Positions 9,187 to 17,768 are shown, counted from the stretch's first letter. The stretch: DNA of 64,000 nt from an uncultured Paracoccaceae bacterium (GCA_947498985.1 CANMMF010000006.1:248001-312000); one strand, 5' to 3'. Notes: generated by a model not told the origin, from the sequence alone. Numbers and translations: made by a program.

Positions 9187-9474
9187 TCAGGACTCGGTGG
9201 GTTCGGTCTTGGAGAGCACCTGCGCGATGGTCGACTTGATCACGCGGACCTTGACGCCTTCGGCAAGCTCCACCTCGATCTCATTGCCTTCCTTGACCTT
9301 CGTCACCTTGCCGACGATCCCGCCCTGCGTGACCACCTGATCGCCGCGGCGCAGCGCCTCGACCATGTTCTGGTGCTGCTTCATCTTCTTTTGCTGCGGA
9401 CGGATCAGCAGGAAATACATGATCGCGAAGATGAGGATCAGAGGGACGAACTGCGCCAGCGCGTTGCCTTCCAT
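9187..9474 (-). CDS. yajC: Preprotein translocase subunit YajC
   Basis: 95 residues: a short N-terminus, one membrane helix (about residues 8-24, LILIFAIMYFLLI) followed at once by RPQQKKMK, the characteristic positive cluster after the helix. A small soluble domain with GDQVVTQGGIVGKV follows. YajC is the accessory subunit of SecDF. The ATG at 9474 is preceded by an AGGAG ribosome-binding site about 6 bases upstream, which favours it over longer in-frame starts. It is the first gene of the yajC-secD-secF-tauE-Mth938 operon, whose promoter should lie between 9475 and 9670. Confidence 0.95.
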   Translation of the reverse strand: MEGNALAQFVPLILIFAIMYFLLIRPQQKKMKQHQNMVEALRRGDQVVTQGGIVGKVTKVKEGNEIEVELAEGVKVRVIKSTIAQVLSKTEPTES

Positions 9475-9679
9475 GGGATGCTCCTGTCTGAACGGGCGGG
9501 GCATCCCCCGCTTTTTTGATTTGGCGGAACCTATGCGCGGGAAGGGGCGGATGCAAGCCGCGAAGGGTGCGATTTCGGCCCGCGCGCGCGATGCAGGAGC
9601 CCGCCGCAAGCCGGGCAGAGGCCCCGCGTGTGGACGTGCCGCGGGCGCCCGCCCAGGCTGAGGCCGGTTGCCCCTTCGC

Positions 9680-9859
9680 GAGTATCTGCCGGTGATCACG
9701 ATCAACTTTGTGCCCGGGCTCTTCTGGGGCAGCGTCGTGGTGCCCGAGATGGAGCGGCCGGAGCACCGGGCGGAGGAGAAATTGGATTGAGGCGCCTTCG
9801 ACAACGCCTGGCGCGCGTGTCAGAAGTTCGTCGCGATGGTTCCGGAGGATCCGGAGTGA
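9680..9859 (+). pseudogene. Short coding-like fragment with an in-frame TGA
   Basis: In the gap between yajC and the serine protease one plus-strand frame reads like protein (EYLPVITINFVPGLFWGSVV, later FDNAWRACQKF and PEDPE) but is cut by TGA at 9788-9790 and ends at 9857-9859. There is no start codon with a ribosome-binding site and I do not recognise the family. It is most likely the tail of a decayed gene. Together with the yajC upstream region it accounts for the roughly 440-base gap. Confidence 0.35.
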
Positions 9860-9920
9860 GCGGCGGGCCGGGGCGCGTCTTGCGGGTTGAAGCGGCGGCG
9901 GATGGGCTAGTTTGAGAGCG

Positions 9921-10559
9921 ATGTTGCGAATTCTGGTGATGATCCTGCTGCCCCTGCCCGCGCTCGCGCAGGACGCCATCGGGCGGCTCAATTCGGCGGG
10001 ATACAACCGTCTGCAGATGTGCTCCGGCACGCTTGTGGCGCCCGACCGGGTGCTGACCGCGGCGCATTGCGTGGCCGATCCCGAAACCGGGGCCGAGCGC
10101 GCGCTGGCCGACATGGTCTTTGTCGCGGCCTGGGACGGGGCGGGACATGCGGGCGCCGCGCGCGTCGCCGCGGTCGAGATCCACCCCGACGCCTTTGCCA
10201 GGGGCCGGCTCAATCTGGCGCATGACCTGGCGCTGATCCGGCTGCAGGAGCGGATCGACATCGCGCCCATGGCCGTGGGGGTCGCCGCACCGTCCGGCCC
10301 GTTTGTCGTGGCGGGCTACCCGCGGTCGCGCCCGCACCGGCTGCGGCGGCAGGACGCCTGCGACGGCCGCTCGACCGGGCGGCTCTGGCGCATCGGCTGT
10401 GCGGTGGAAAAGGGCCAGTCCGGTGGCCCGGTGCTTTATGGCGACGGTGCTGCGCAACGGATCGTCGCGATTGCCGTGGGGCGCAGCAATGGCGAGACGC
10501 TCGCCGTGCCGGTCGACCGCTGGCTGCGCCGCAAGCTCGCGAGCCCGGCCACGCCGTGA
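9921..10559 (+). CDS. Secreted trypsin-like serine protease
   Basis: 212 residues with a signal peptide (MLRILVMILLPLPALAQ). The chymotrypsin-fold catalytic triad is visible: His in LTAAHC, Asp in HDLALIRL and Ser in GQSGGPV. Cysteines flank the His and Ser motifs as in trypsin-like enzymes. The ATG at 9921 is preferred over a TTG three codons upstream because it begins the signal peptide directly. It is probably periplasmic or extracellular; the substrate is unknown. It is a single gene, convergent with the RTX-repeat protein 21 bases away, so the two genes share a short terminator region. Confidence 0.88.
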   Translation: MLRILVMILLPLPALAQDAIGRLNSAGYNRLQMCSGTLVAPDRVLTAAHCVADPETGAERALADMVFVAAWDGAGHAGAARVAAVEIHPDAFARGRLNLAHDLALIRLQERIDIAPMAVGVAAPSGPFVVAGYPRSRPHRLRRQDACDGRSTGRLWRIGCAVEKGQSGGPVLYGDGAAQRIVAIAVGRSNGETLAVPVDRWLRRKLASPATP

Positions 10560-10580
10560 CGCAGGCGCGGGCCGCGCCGG

Positions 10581-11357
10581 TCAGGTGGTGAAATCGATCA
10601 CCGCGTAATCGTCGCTCCCGAGATCGGCGGCGGTGAGACCCTGAACCGTCGCAAGCCGGATATCGTTGACCACGAGGCCCACTCCATCGGTTGCCAGATC
10701 GACCAGTTCGATCACGTCGGAGCCATCATTGCGCAGAAGCGCCGGGTCGTAGATCTCCACCTGCAGGAAATCTCCCGGCTCGAAATCGGCAATGGTCACA
10801 GGGGCTTCGGCCTCCGCATCGCGGCTTGCGACCGCAAAGATATCCGCGCCTTCGCCGCCGGTCAGCGTGTCGCCGTCATCGCCGACCAGCGTGTCCTCCC
10901 CCCAGCCGCCGGAGACCAGGTCGGGCGCGTTGGGCGTGCCGTCGACCCGGTCGATGGCGTTCAGCAGATCGTTCTGGGTGCCGCCGTAAAGCGCATCCTC
11001 CCCCGAGCTGCCCAGCAACGTATCCGCGCCCTGCCCGCCATAGATCGTGTCATCGCCCGGCGGATTGCCTTCGGCGAAATCCGACACAAAATCCGGCTCG
11101 TCTCCGGAACGCACGAAGTCGTCGCCCGCGCCGGTGAAGATCACAACCGGATCGTCCGCCACGATGATCACGTCATCACCCGCGCTGCCCATGATCGTGT
11201 CGCCCTCGCGGGACACGCGCCCGTCCGGATCGCCGTCGCCGGTGTTGCGCGCACCGTCGCCGCGCCCGGTATCCGTGGCCTCCTCCCCGTCGTCGCCGCC
11301 CGAGGCCAGCGCGCCCAGCGCAAGCCCGCCCAGCAGCAGTAGCAGCACCGCCCCCAT
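10581..11357 (-). CDS. Small RTX-type calcium-binding repeat protein with N-terminal membrane segment
   Basis: 258 residues from the ATG at 11357. The N-terminus is a hydrophobic stretch (GAVLLLLLGGLALGALAS) followed by a low-complexity, aspartate/glycine-rich linker. Several RTX/hemolysin-type nonapeptide repeats follow (GSAGDDVI, GGQGADTLLG, GSSGEDALYGG, GGEGADIF), which bind calcium in a beta-roll. The C-terminal 75 residues are acidic and beta-rich. RTX proteins are usually exported by type I secretion through a C-terminal signal, but this one has an N-terminal membrane segment and no ABC/HlyD neighbours here, so its export route is uncertain. Confidence 0.8.
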   Translation of the reverse strand: MGAVLLLLLGGLALGALASGGDDGEEATDTGRGDGARNTGDGDPDGRVSREGDTIMGSAGDDVIIVADDPVVIFTGAGDDFVRSGDEPDFVSDFAEGNPPGDDTIYGGQGADTLLGSSGEDALYGGTQNDLLNAIDRVDGTPNAPDLVSGGWGEDTLVGDDGDTLTGGEGADIFAVASRDAEAEAPVTIADFEPGDFLQVEIYDPALLRNDGSDVIELVDLATDGVGLVVNDIRLATVQGLTAADLGSDDYAVIDFTT

Positions 11358-11558
11358 GATCGCCCCATCGCAATTGTCCAAACCTTGCAACAAGTTACAC
11401 GCCGCAGTCCGATCTTGCGAACATCCTCTTCGAAACAAGCTGTTGACCGGAAATGAACAATCGCCGCACCTGCCGCCCCTGCGACGTGCAACCCCTACCG
11501 ATCCCGCGCGTTATCGGGCATAAGTCGCGCGACTCAACACGCCCCGACGGAGGATCCC

Positions 11559-12851
11559 ATGCACGACATCCGCGCCATCCGCGAAAACCCCGCCGCGTTC
11601 GACGCGGCGATGGCCCGCCGGGGTGTGGAGGCGATGTCGTCTGCGGTGCTCGCGCTCGACGAAAAGCGCCGCGGCGCGATCCACGCCGCCGAAGAGGCGC
11701 AGGCCGAACAGAACAAGGCCTCCAGGGCGGTGGGTGCCGCCAAGGCCAGCGGCGACGAGGCCGAGTTCGAGCGGCTGCGCGCGCTGGTGGCCGAGAAGAA
11801 GGCCGAAGTTGCCGACATGCAGGCCCGTGGCAAGACGCTCGATGCCGAGCTCACCGAGATGCTGATGGCGCTGCCCAACCACCTGCATGACGATGTGCCC
11901 GACGGCGCCGATGAAGAGGACAATGTCGAGCTGCGGCGCTGGGGCACACCGCGGGAGTTCGACTTCGCACCGAAAGAGCATTACGAGCTGGCCGCGGTGC
12001 GGGACGGGCTCGATTTCGAGACCGCCGCCAAGCTGTCCGGCAGCCGCTTTGTGGTGATGTCGGGGGCGGTGGCGCGCCTGCACCGGGCGCTCGCGCAGTT
12101 CATGCTCGAGCTGCATATCGAAGAACACGGGCTCACCGAGACCTGGACTCCTGTGCTGGTGCGCGAAGAGATGATGTACGGCACCGGGCAACTGCCCAAG
12201 TTCGGAGAGGACAGCTACCGGACCACCAACGGATGGTGGCTGGTGCCCACAGCTGAGGTCACTTTGACCAATATCGTCAACGGGTTGACGGTCGAGGAAG
12301 GCTACCTGCCCCGGCGCTATGTCGCGCATACTCAGTGCTTTCGCTCCGAGGCAGGCAGTGCCGGCAAGGACACCGCGGGCATGCTGCGCCAGCACCAGTT
12401 CGAGAAGGTCGAGATGGTCTCGATCACCCATCCCGACGCCAGCATGGACGAACATGCGCGCATGACCCGTTGTGCCGAAACGGTGCTGGAGCGGCTGGGG
12501 CTGGCCTATCGCACCATGGTGCTCTGCTCGGGCGATACCGGGTTCGGCATGCTCAAGACCCACGACATCGAGGTCTGGCTGCCGGGGCAGAACGCCTATC
12601 GCGAGATCAGCTCGTGCTCGGTTGCGGGCGACTTTCAGGCCCGCCGGATGAACGCGCGAATGAAGCCCGCGGGTGGCGGCAAGCCAGTCTTCCTGCACAC
12701 GCTCAACGGCTCTGGCCTTGCGGTCGGGCGGTGCCTGATCGCGGTGCTGGAGAACGGGCAACAGGCCGATGGCTCGGTGACCCTGCCCGACGCGCTGCAG
12801 CCGTTTATCGGCGGCAAGACCCGGATCACCGCGGACGGGGATCTGGCATGA
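11559..12851 (+). CDS. serS: Serine--tRNA ligase
   Basis: 430 residues, normal length for bacterial SerRS. The N-terminal long coiled-coil arm that grips tRNA(Ser) covers about residues 30-100 (rich in Ala, Glu, Lys and Arg). The class II catalytic core follows with the TAEVTL segment, motif 2 ([21 protein letters not shown]) and motif 3 near the C-terminus (NGSGLAVGR). It charges tRNA(Ser) and tRNA(Sec). The ATG has a strong GGAGG site 5 bases upstream. The stop overlaps the next start as ATGA, so the TspO-like gene is translationally coupled to it. Confidence 0.97.
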   Translation: MHDIRAIRENPAAFDAAMARRGVEAMSSAVLALDEKRRGAIHAAEEAQAEQNKASRAVGAAKASGDEAEFERLRALVAEKKAEVADMQARGKTLDAELTEMLMALPNHLHDDVPDGADEEDNVELRRWGTPREFDFAPKEHYELAAVRDGLDFETAAKLSGSRFVVMSGAVARLHRALAQFMLELHIEEHGLTETWTPVLVREEMMYGTGQLPKFGEDSYRTTNGWWLVPTAEVTLTNIVNGLTVEEGYLPRRYVAHTQCFRSEAGSAGKDTAGMLRQHQFEKVEMVSITHPDASMDEHARMTRCAETVLERLGLAYRTMVLCSGDTGFGMLKTHDIEVWLPGQNAYREISSCSVAGDFQARRMNARMKPAGGGKPVFLHTLNGSGLAVGRCLIAVLENGQQADGSVTLPDALQPFIGGKTRITADGDLA

Positions 12852-13549
12852 CGCGCCTCTGGGCGATCCTTGTTCTGATCGCGGCCGTGGCCTTTGCCGC
12901 ATCGCCGTGGCTGTCGCCGGGATTCAACGGGTTCGAGGCCGACCAGTTTCCGGTGCCGCAGGACAATCCGCCGGTGCAGCCTGCGGGCTACGCGTTTTCG
13001 ATCTGGGGGCTGATCTATCTGTGGCTGATCATCGGCGCGGGGTTCGGTCTGCTGCGCCGCGCCGAAGACCCCGACTGGGCGCCGATGCGCCCGCCGCTTT
13101 TTGCGTCGCTCGCGGTGGGGATTTTCTGGCTGCCGGTGGCGCAGGTTGCCCCGGTTGCGGCGTCGGTGATGATCTGGATCATGCTGCTGTCGGCCATCGT
13201 CAGCCTCTTTCGCGTCGGCGATACCGACCGCTGGCTGCAGCAGGCCCCGGTTGCGATCTATGCGGGCTGGCTTACGGCGGCAAGCTGCGTGTCCGTGGGC
13301 TTGTTGCTGGCGGGATACGGCTATCTGTCGGCGACCCCGGCGGCGCTGGTGGCCATTGCCCTGGCGCTCGCCATTGCGCTGGTGGCGCAGTACCGCCTGC
13401 ACCGCGCGCCGGAATACGGAATCACCGTGATCTGGGCGCTGGTCGGCGTGATCGCGGCCAATATGCAGCCTTTGAATGCCGCGGTCGCGGGACTGGCGCT
13501 CGTGGGCATCATCGCGATCCTGGCGCTGCGCGGCACCGACACCGAGTAA
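12848..13549 (+). CDS. TspO/MBR-like tryptophan-rich membrane protein
   Basis: 233 residues with six to seven membrane helices and many tryptophans. [17 protein letters not shown] (about residues 39-55) matches the PPGWVFxxVWxxLY-type signature of the TspO/translocator-protein family, although the protein is longer than classic TspO (about 160 residues). Members bind porphyrins or tetrapyrroles and are called tryptophan-rich sensory proteins, but no activity can be assigned here. Its ATG overlaps the serS stop (ATGA), which fixes the start. No other operon gene follows; the next gene converges. Confidence 0.75.
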   Translation: MTRLWAILVLIAAVAFAASPWLSPGFNGFEADQFPVPQDNPPVQPAGYAFSIWGLIYLWLIIGAGFGLLRRAEDPDWAPMRPPLFASLAVGIFWLPVAQVAPVAASVMIWIMLLSAIVSLFRVGDTDRWLQQAPVAIYAGWLTAASCVSVGLLLAGYGYLSATPAALVAIALALAIALVAQYRLHRAPEYGITVIWALVGVIAANMQPLNAAVAGLALVGIIAILALRGTDTE

Positions 13550-13670
13550 GCCGCGCACCGGTGCCAGGGAACGCCCGAAAGGCGCGCAGTGGGTCGGCAC
13601 GCCTTTTGGTGTGGGACCGCCGGGCACGGCCCCCTGCCCGTCTGACAACAGCCATTCGCACCCGCGCCCG

Positions 13671-14102
13671 TCAGCCTGCGTGCAGATGTGCGCGCATGCG
13701 GCCCATATGGTCGTCCCAGCCCTTGTCGAGCGCCATCAGCAGTCCAAAGGCCTCTTCGCCCTGCGGCAGGCCTTCATGTTCGAGCGCCAGCCGCGTGCCG
13801 CCCGGCACCTCTTCCAGCGTCCATTTCACCGTGCTGACCGCATCGCCCATGGGTTTGATCGTAAAGGTGTAATCCAGCCGCTTGAACGGCTCGGCCACCA
13901 GTACCTCGCCCCACATCAGCTTGTCGCCGCTTTCGGTGCCGAACATCTCGTAGCGGCCTTCGACCAGCGTCGATGCGGGTTTGTGAAACCAGGTCGCCAG
14001 CTTCTCAGGTTCGGTGAGATAGGCCCAGACCTGCGCGGGGGCAGCCCTGAGATAGATCGATTTGCGCAAGACGGTTTTGGTCAGCGTGTCAGTGCCGGTC
14101 AT
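13671..14102 (-). CDS. SRPBCC (AHSA1-type) domain protein
   Basis: 143 residues of the START/Bet v1-like superfamily, activator-of-Hsp90-ATPase type. Seen: the first strand and helix (LRKSIYLRAAPAQVWAYLTEPEKLATWF), the central beta strands (KRLDYTF, STVKWTLEE, GTRLALEHEG) and the long C-terminal helix. Such proteins bind hydrophobic ligands and are very often encoded directly behind an ArsR regulator, as here: its ATG overlaps the stop of the upstream ArsR gene by 4 bases. The ligand is unknown. It should be co-regulated with the ArsR gene through the twin operators at 14497-14540. Confidence 0.88.
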   Translation of the reverse strand: MTGTDTLTKTVLRKSIYLRAAPAQVWAYLTEPEKLATWFHKPASTLVEGRYEMFGTESGDKLMWGEVLVAEPFKRLDYTFTIKPMGDAVSTVKWTLEEVPGGTRLALEHEGLPQGEEAFGLLMALDKGWDDHMGRMRAHLHAG

Positions 14103-14419
14103 TGTGTGTCCTTTTCGATTTCGCTTTTGAGTGTGTTGAGCCGTTCGTCCCAGAAGGCGTCGAAATAGCCGAACCAGTCGGCCACACGTTTCAGGCCAGC
14201 CGGATTCACGGCGTTGAGCTTGCTGCGCCCCTCGGCGCGCACCGAGATCAGGTCGCCTTCGCCAAGGATGCTCAGGTGTTTCTTGACCGCCGCGCGGGTC
14301 ATGTCGAAGTTTTCGGCCACCTCGGCGATGGTCAGCTCGCGGCCTGCCAGCAGATGCAGGATCTCGCGCCGCGTCGGATCGGCAAGCGCGCGGAAGCCAA
14401 GCTGTTCATGCGCGCTCAT
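14099..14419 (-). CDS. ArsR-family winged-helix transcriptional regulator
   Basis: 106 residues from the ATG at 14419 (MSAHEQLGFRALADPTRREIL). The winged helix contains the ADPTRREILHLL motif and the recognition region TIAEVAENFDMTRAAVKKHLSIL. There is no metal-binding cysteine motif in the recognition helix (no ELCVCDL), so it is the metal-independent kind typically paired with SRPBCC proteins. A longer frame exists to 14515 but would run through the operator; a purine-rich site (GAAGGAAG) precedes 14419. Twin palindromes 80-120 bases upstream suggest autorepression of this two-gene operon. Confidence 0.9.
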   Translation of the reverse strand: MSAHEQLGFRALADPTRREILHLLAGRELTIAEVAENFDMTRAAVKKHLSILGEGDLISVRAEGRSKLNAVNPAGLKRVADWFGYFDAFWDERLNTLKSEIEKDTQ

Positions 14420-14496
14420 CGGTGCTTCCTTCGGGTCTGCCCCCCGGGGAGCGATGCGGGTGTCGGTTGCGGCATGCCGGGTCCTTTCCTGCTTTG

Positions 14497-14540
14497 TGAT
14501 ACCGTTTGGTTTCACATTTAATAGATACCGTTTGGTATCA
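14497..14540. promoter_or_regulatory. Twin operator sites upstream of the ArsR/SRPBCC operon
   Basis: Two copies of the same site lie 26 bases apart. The downstream-coordinate copy is a perfect palindrome, GATACC-GTTT-GGTATC (14524-14539). The other (14498-14513) differs by one base, GATACC-GTTT-GGTTTC. They lie upstream of the ArsR gene in an AT-rich stretch expected to hold its promoter, so ArsR is the best candidate for binding. A spacing of about 2.5 helical turns would place two dimers on opposite faces. Confidence 0.6.
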
Positions 14541-14664
14541 CGTCAAGCAGAATCCAGCCCCCGGACATGGCCAAAGGCGCGCCAGCGCGGGCGCGGTGTC
14601 GGATATCGGGTTGGAAATCCAGGGCGCGCCACGGGCCACAGACCGACCCGGCGCGCGGTCCGGC

Positions 14665-14853
14665 TCAGTCGAGCTTGCGGGCCTCGTCGACCAGCATCAC
14701 CGGAATGCCGTCGCGGATCGGAAAGGCAAGCCCGGCCGCCTTGCTCACCAGCTCCCCGGCCTCCTGGTCAAAGCGCAGCCCGGTCTGGGTGACCGGGCAG
14801 ATCAGCGCTTCCAGCATGCGGCGGTCAAACGCCTTGGCCTCCGGCGCGCTCAT
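14665..14853 (-). CDS. Trm112-family small protein
   Basis: 62 residues, complete for the bacterial Trm112p/YcaR family. Seen: [14 protein letters not shown] near residue 13 and the C-terminal [16 protein letters not shown], the two conserved blocks. In many relatives both blocks are followed by zinc cysteines; here only one cysteine (ICP) is left, so it is the zinc-free form common in proteobacteria. Eukaryotic and archaeal Trm112 activates methyltransferases; the bacterial role is unclear. Its ATG overlaps the stop of the LON-domain gene upstream by 4 bases (ATGA). Confidence 0.9.
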   Translation of the reverse strand: MSAPEAKAFDRRMLEALICPVTQTGLRFDQEAGELVSKAAGLAFPIRDGIPVMLVDEARKLD

Positions 14854-15500
14854 TGCATCACCCCGGCCTCGCCGCTGCTGCCGCCGCGCAGCGCGTATTC
14901 GATCAGCGTCACCAGAGTCTCGCGCCGCGTGCTGAGCGACGGCGCTTCCAGCAGCGCCTGCTTTTCCTCGTGGTCGAAATCGAGCAGCATCGACAGCGAG
15001 TTGATCAGCAACTCGTCATCGGCCTCGCGCAGCGTCTGCCAGTCCGCCGCCAGTTCCTGGGCCGAGAAATACCGGTCGAGCAATCCCAGAAAGGCATCCC
15101 GGTCGAAGCCCGGATCCTGCTCGGAGCTGGCAAGATCCTTTTCAAACCCGTTCCAGGTGACCTCGCAGCGACGGTAGGGTGTGAATCCCTCCACCTCCTG
15201 CGAGACCCGGAACCGGCTGATGCCGGTGAGCGTGATCATGTAGCGGCCGTCCTCGGTCTCCGACAGCTGGGTGATGCGTCCGGCGCAGCCGATGCGTTGC
15301 AGCGCCTTGTCGTCGCGCCCGGGCGCACGGTTTGGCTGAACCATGCCAATGAGCCGCGTTTCGGTCTTGAGCGCATCATCCAGCATCGCCAGGTAGCGCG
15401 GCTCGAAGATATGCAGCGGCAGCCGTGCCCGCGGCAGCATCAACACCCCGGGCAAGGGGAAGATCGCGATTGTCGCGGGCAGGTCGGTGAACCGTTTCAT
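14850..15500 (-). CDS. LON peptidase substrate-binding domain protein
   Basis: 216 residues consisting of the N-terminal (LAN) domain of Lon protease without ATPase or peptidase. Seen: [26 protein letters not shown] at about residues 11-36, the hallmark of the domain, then [26 protein letters not shown] and a C-terminal helical part. Stand-alone LON-domain proteins have no established enzymatic activity; a role in recognising unfolded protein is inferred. It sits between the thioredoxin gene (27 bases upstream) and the Trm112 gene it overlaps, a common Rhodobacterales arrangement. Confidence 0.9.
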   Translation of the reverse strand: MKRFTDLPATIAIFPLPGVLMLPRARLPLHIFEPRYLAMLDDALKTETRLIGMVQPNRAPGRDDKALQRIGCAGRITQLSETEDGRYMITLTGISRFRVSQEVEGFTPYRRCEVTWNGFEKDLASSEQDPGFDRDAFLGLLDRYFSAQELAADWQTLREADDELLINSLSMLLDFDHEEKQALLEAPSLSTRRETLVTLIEYALRGGSSGEAGVMQ

Positions 15501-15527
15501 GCGATTCCAGCTAGCCCGCCCCGCCGC

Positions 15528-16451
15528 TCAGGCAAATATCATCGACGAGAGTTTTCGCCGACCGTTCAGAACCACCGGATCGCTTGGCTTCAGCGCCTCG
15601 AAAATCGTGAAGAGCTGCTGCTTGGCGGCGCCGTCATTCCACTCCCGGTCGCGCCGGAAAATTTCCAGAAAATGATCGACCGCGGCCTCGCCTTCGCCCT
15701 TGGCATAAAGCGCCTGCGCCAGATCATAGCGCGCCTGATGGTTGTCGGGATCGGCCTCGACCTGTGCGGTCAGCTCGCCCACCGGGCCGGAATTGGCCGC
15801 CTGCCGCGCCAGTTCCAGCTGCGCATGCGCCGCCTCGAGTTCCGGCGCGCTCGAGATCTCGGCGGGGGCGCCGTTCAGGATCGCCTCGGCCTGATCGAGA
15901 TCGTCCATCGCGATATGTGCGCGCACCATGCCGCCATAGGCGCGGGCGTTGTTGGGCTCTTCGCCGAGGATCGCGGCAAAGGTCTGCGCCGCGTCCACAG
16001 CCGCGCCCTGCTCCAGCATCTCTTCTGCCGCATCCAGCGCCTCGTCGAGCCCGCCCGACGCATCGCCGCCCGCCGCCTGCACGACGCGCTCGACAAAGGC
16101 CTTGATCTCGGATTCGGGCACCGCGCCCTGAAAGCCGTCCACCGGCTGGCCCTGCCAGAAGGCGTAGACCGTGGGAATCGACTGGATGCGCAGCTGACCG
16201 GCGATCTGCTGCGCTTCGTCGACATTGACCTTGGCCATGGTCACGGCACCCTTGGCCGCGGTCACCGCGGCTTCGAGCTGCGGGCCGAGCGTCTTGCACG
16301 GCCCGCACCAGGGTGCCCAGAAATCCACGATGACAGGTGTGGTCATCGAGGCCTCCACGACCTCCGCCATGAAGTCGGGTTCGGCCACGTCCTTGATCAG
16401 ATCCGCCCGCGGCTGCGCGCCGCCTCCCAGTTCCAGCATCCTCGCCTCCAT
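15528..16451 (-). CDS. Thioredoxin with C-terminal TPR-like region (CnoX/YbbN type)
   Basis: 307 residues. Residues about 20-125 form a thioredoxin domain with a full active site, APWCGPCK, and the cis-proline segment SIPTVYAF. The remaining 180 residues are alpha-helical tetratricopeptide-like repeats (AQTFAAILGEEPNNARAYGGM, then ARYDLAQALYAKG). This architecture is that of YbbN/CnoX, a chaperone-redox protein that protects substrates from oxidative aggregation. E. coli CnoX has lost the second cysteine, whereas both are present here, so thiol-disulfide activity is expected. It is followed by the LON and Trm112 genes. Confidence 0.92.
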   Translation of the reverse strand: MEARMLELGGGAQPRADLIKDVAEPDFMAEVVEASMTTPVIVDFWAPWCGPCKTLGPQLEAAVTAAKGAVTMAKVNVDEAQQIAGQLRIQSIPTVYAFWQGQPVDGFQGAVPESEIKAFVERVVQAAGGDASGGLDEALDAAEEMLEQGAAVDAAQTFAAILGEEPNNARAYGGMVRAHIAMDDLDQAEAILNGAPAEISSAPELEAAHAQLELARQAANSGPVGELTAQVEADPDNHQARYDLAQALYAKGEGEAAVDHFLEIFRRDREWNDGAAKQQLFTIFEALKPSDPVVLNGRRKLSSMIFA

Positions 16452-16583
16452 CGGGTTGAATTCTCTTGTTTGGGTAGATGGATCACGGGGCCGCGAGTTG
16501 CAAGGGTCAGCGCTTTTCCAGGCGCCTGGTCTTCCCGGCAGTCAGCAAGCTGGGTTTCTGACTTGCCCAGGTTCATTGCATTC

Positions 16584-17585
16584 TCAGATCGGATCAGAAG
16601 ACCAAGAACCGGGAGCCGGTGGCGTTGGCGGCGTCTCTTGACCAAACCCACCGATCACATCCCACAAACCCTGCACGAGAGCCTGCCCATCCAACCCGTA
16701 GAGATACCCGGCACCGCTTACAACGGCCGTACCGCCCGCCGCACCCAACGCATTCACAAATATTCGTTGCCGTGCGGAGGGCTGCGCCTTCAGACACTCC
16801 TTCAGATCCGTAATCTGCTGTTCCTGTTCGCGAATGCGCGCCTGCAGGATGGCCACCAGTTTCTCGCGATCCGACGCACGCGTTTCTAAAGTCTCCAAGA
16901 CCTCGGCGAGCGAAAGAAACCCTTCTGCGATTTGGTCGAGCAATTCCCCCTCTGATGAGGCATTGATCCTTTGTGTGTTGTGAAAACAACTCACAGCATG
17001 TTGCAAACGCACACCGACATCTCTTGCAGAGACCGCAGCGGCGGGAAGTGTCAGGAAAATGAGATCCACATGTTGCCGTAGAGCGTCTCGTGCCCGTTGC
17101 TGATCGCGATCAGCATCTTCCGCCCCACCGTAGTCTTCATCGTAGCTGACGCCGTATCCGGATGGTGAGTCCGAAGCACGATCTCTCTCTCCGGGCGGCA
17201 GCCAGTCGCGGAGATAATCAAACAATTCCCGGGCCCGTATGTCAGAGTTGTCGATCTCAGAAATACGCGCGAGTACCTTGTCGAGTTTGCAGGCGCCACA
17301 GTTCCTGAAGCTCAAATACGTGCCGCCTGGCCGATTTATCGCACGTGCTTCAAGTGCGCGTAACGGCCGCAGATCGGTGACAGGTGTGTCATCGAGCAGC
17401 ACAGATTGTAGTCGGGTCAGAGTTGTAATTGGCGTGATGTCATGCACGTTGGTGTCTGGGAGAGACAAGTATATCAATTTCGTCAATCCCGAGAGTGGCG
17501 AGATGTCCGATATCGGACATCCGTCGAACTCCAAGCGCTCCACTTCCGTACATTCAGCTATTTCTGGCGGGATGCTTTCAGGCAA
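16584..17585 (-). CDS. Leucine-rich-repeat protein with C-terminal hydrophobic segment (5' end interrupted)
   Basis: Open for 333 codons from a TTG at 17585. Residues about 10-75 hold three leucine-rich repeats of 22-23 residues (VERLEFDGCPISDISPL, KLIYLSLPDTNVHDITPI, RLQSVLLDDTPVTDLRPL). Then come an acidic linker, a coiled-coil-prone region (about 205-265) and a weakly hydrophobic stretch (about 275-315) ending in a Pro/Ser tail. The frame extends upstream without a shift to an ATG at 17693, interrupted only by TAA at 17621-17619. The interrupted part looks like the normal N-terminus, so the gene is either recently inactivated or now starts internally. Function unknown; its position between xthA and the thioredoxin gene suggests insertion. 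Confidence 0.6.
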   Translation of the reverse strand: MPESIPPEIAECTEVERLEFDGCPISDISPLSGLTKLIYLSLPDTNVHDITPITTLTRLQSVLLDDTPVTDLRPLRALEARAINRPGGTYLSFRNCGACKLDKVLARISEIDNSDIRARELFDYLRDWLPPGERDRASDSPSGYGVSYDEDYGGAEDADRDQQRARDALRQHVDLIFLTLPAAAVSARDVGVRLQHAVSCFHNTQRINASSEGELLDQIAEGFLSLAEVLETLETRASDREKLVAILQARIREQEQQITDLKECLKAQPSARQRIFVNALGAAGGTAVVSGAGYLYGLDGQALVQGLWDVIGGFGQETPPTPPAPGSWSSDPI

Positions 17586-17618
17586 GTCCGTCTCGGACGT
17601 GTCGAAACAAAGCGTCGG

Positions 17619-17693
17619 TTACCCAATGACATTCTTCTTGGCCTCAGCGATCCGCCGCTGCGCCGCGGCATATGCCTCCTCAGCCGCGCTCAT
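17619..17693 (-). pseudogene. Severed N-terminal piece of the leucine-rich-repeat gene
   Basis: Twenty-four codons from the ATG at 17693 encode an Ala/Glu-rich helix (MSAAEEAYAAAQRRIAEAKK) and end at TAA (17621-17619). The frame then continues directly, through CFDTSETDLPESIPPEIAE, into the leucine-rich repeats of the neighbouring entry. From memory, LRR proteins of this kind often begin with just such an Ala/Glu helix, so this is read as the true start separated by a nonsense codon. Confidence 0.55.
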
Positions 17694-17768
17694 GAGACCC
17701 GTCTCCCAAGCACAAACCATGCGCATGCTTTGTGCAGGCGTTGTGCATCGCTTGTGCCCCCCAAAATT

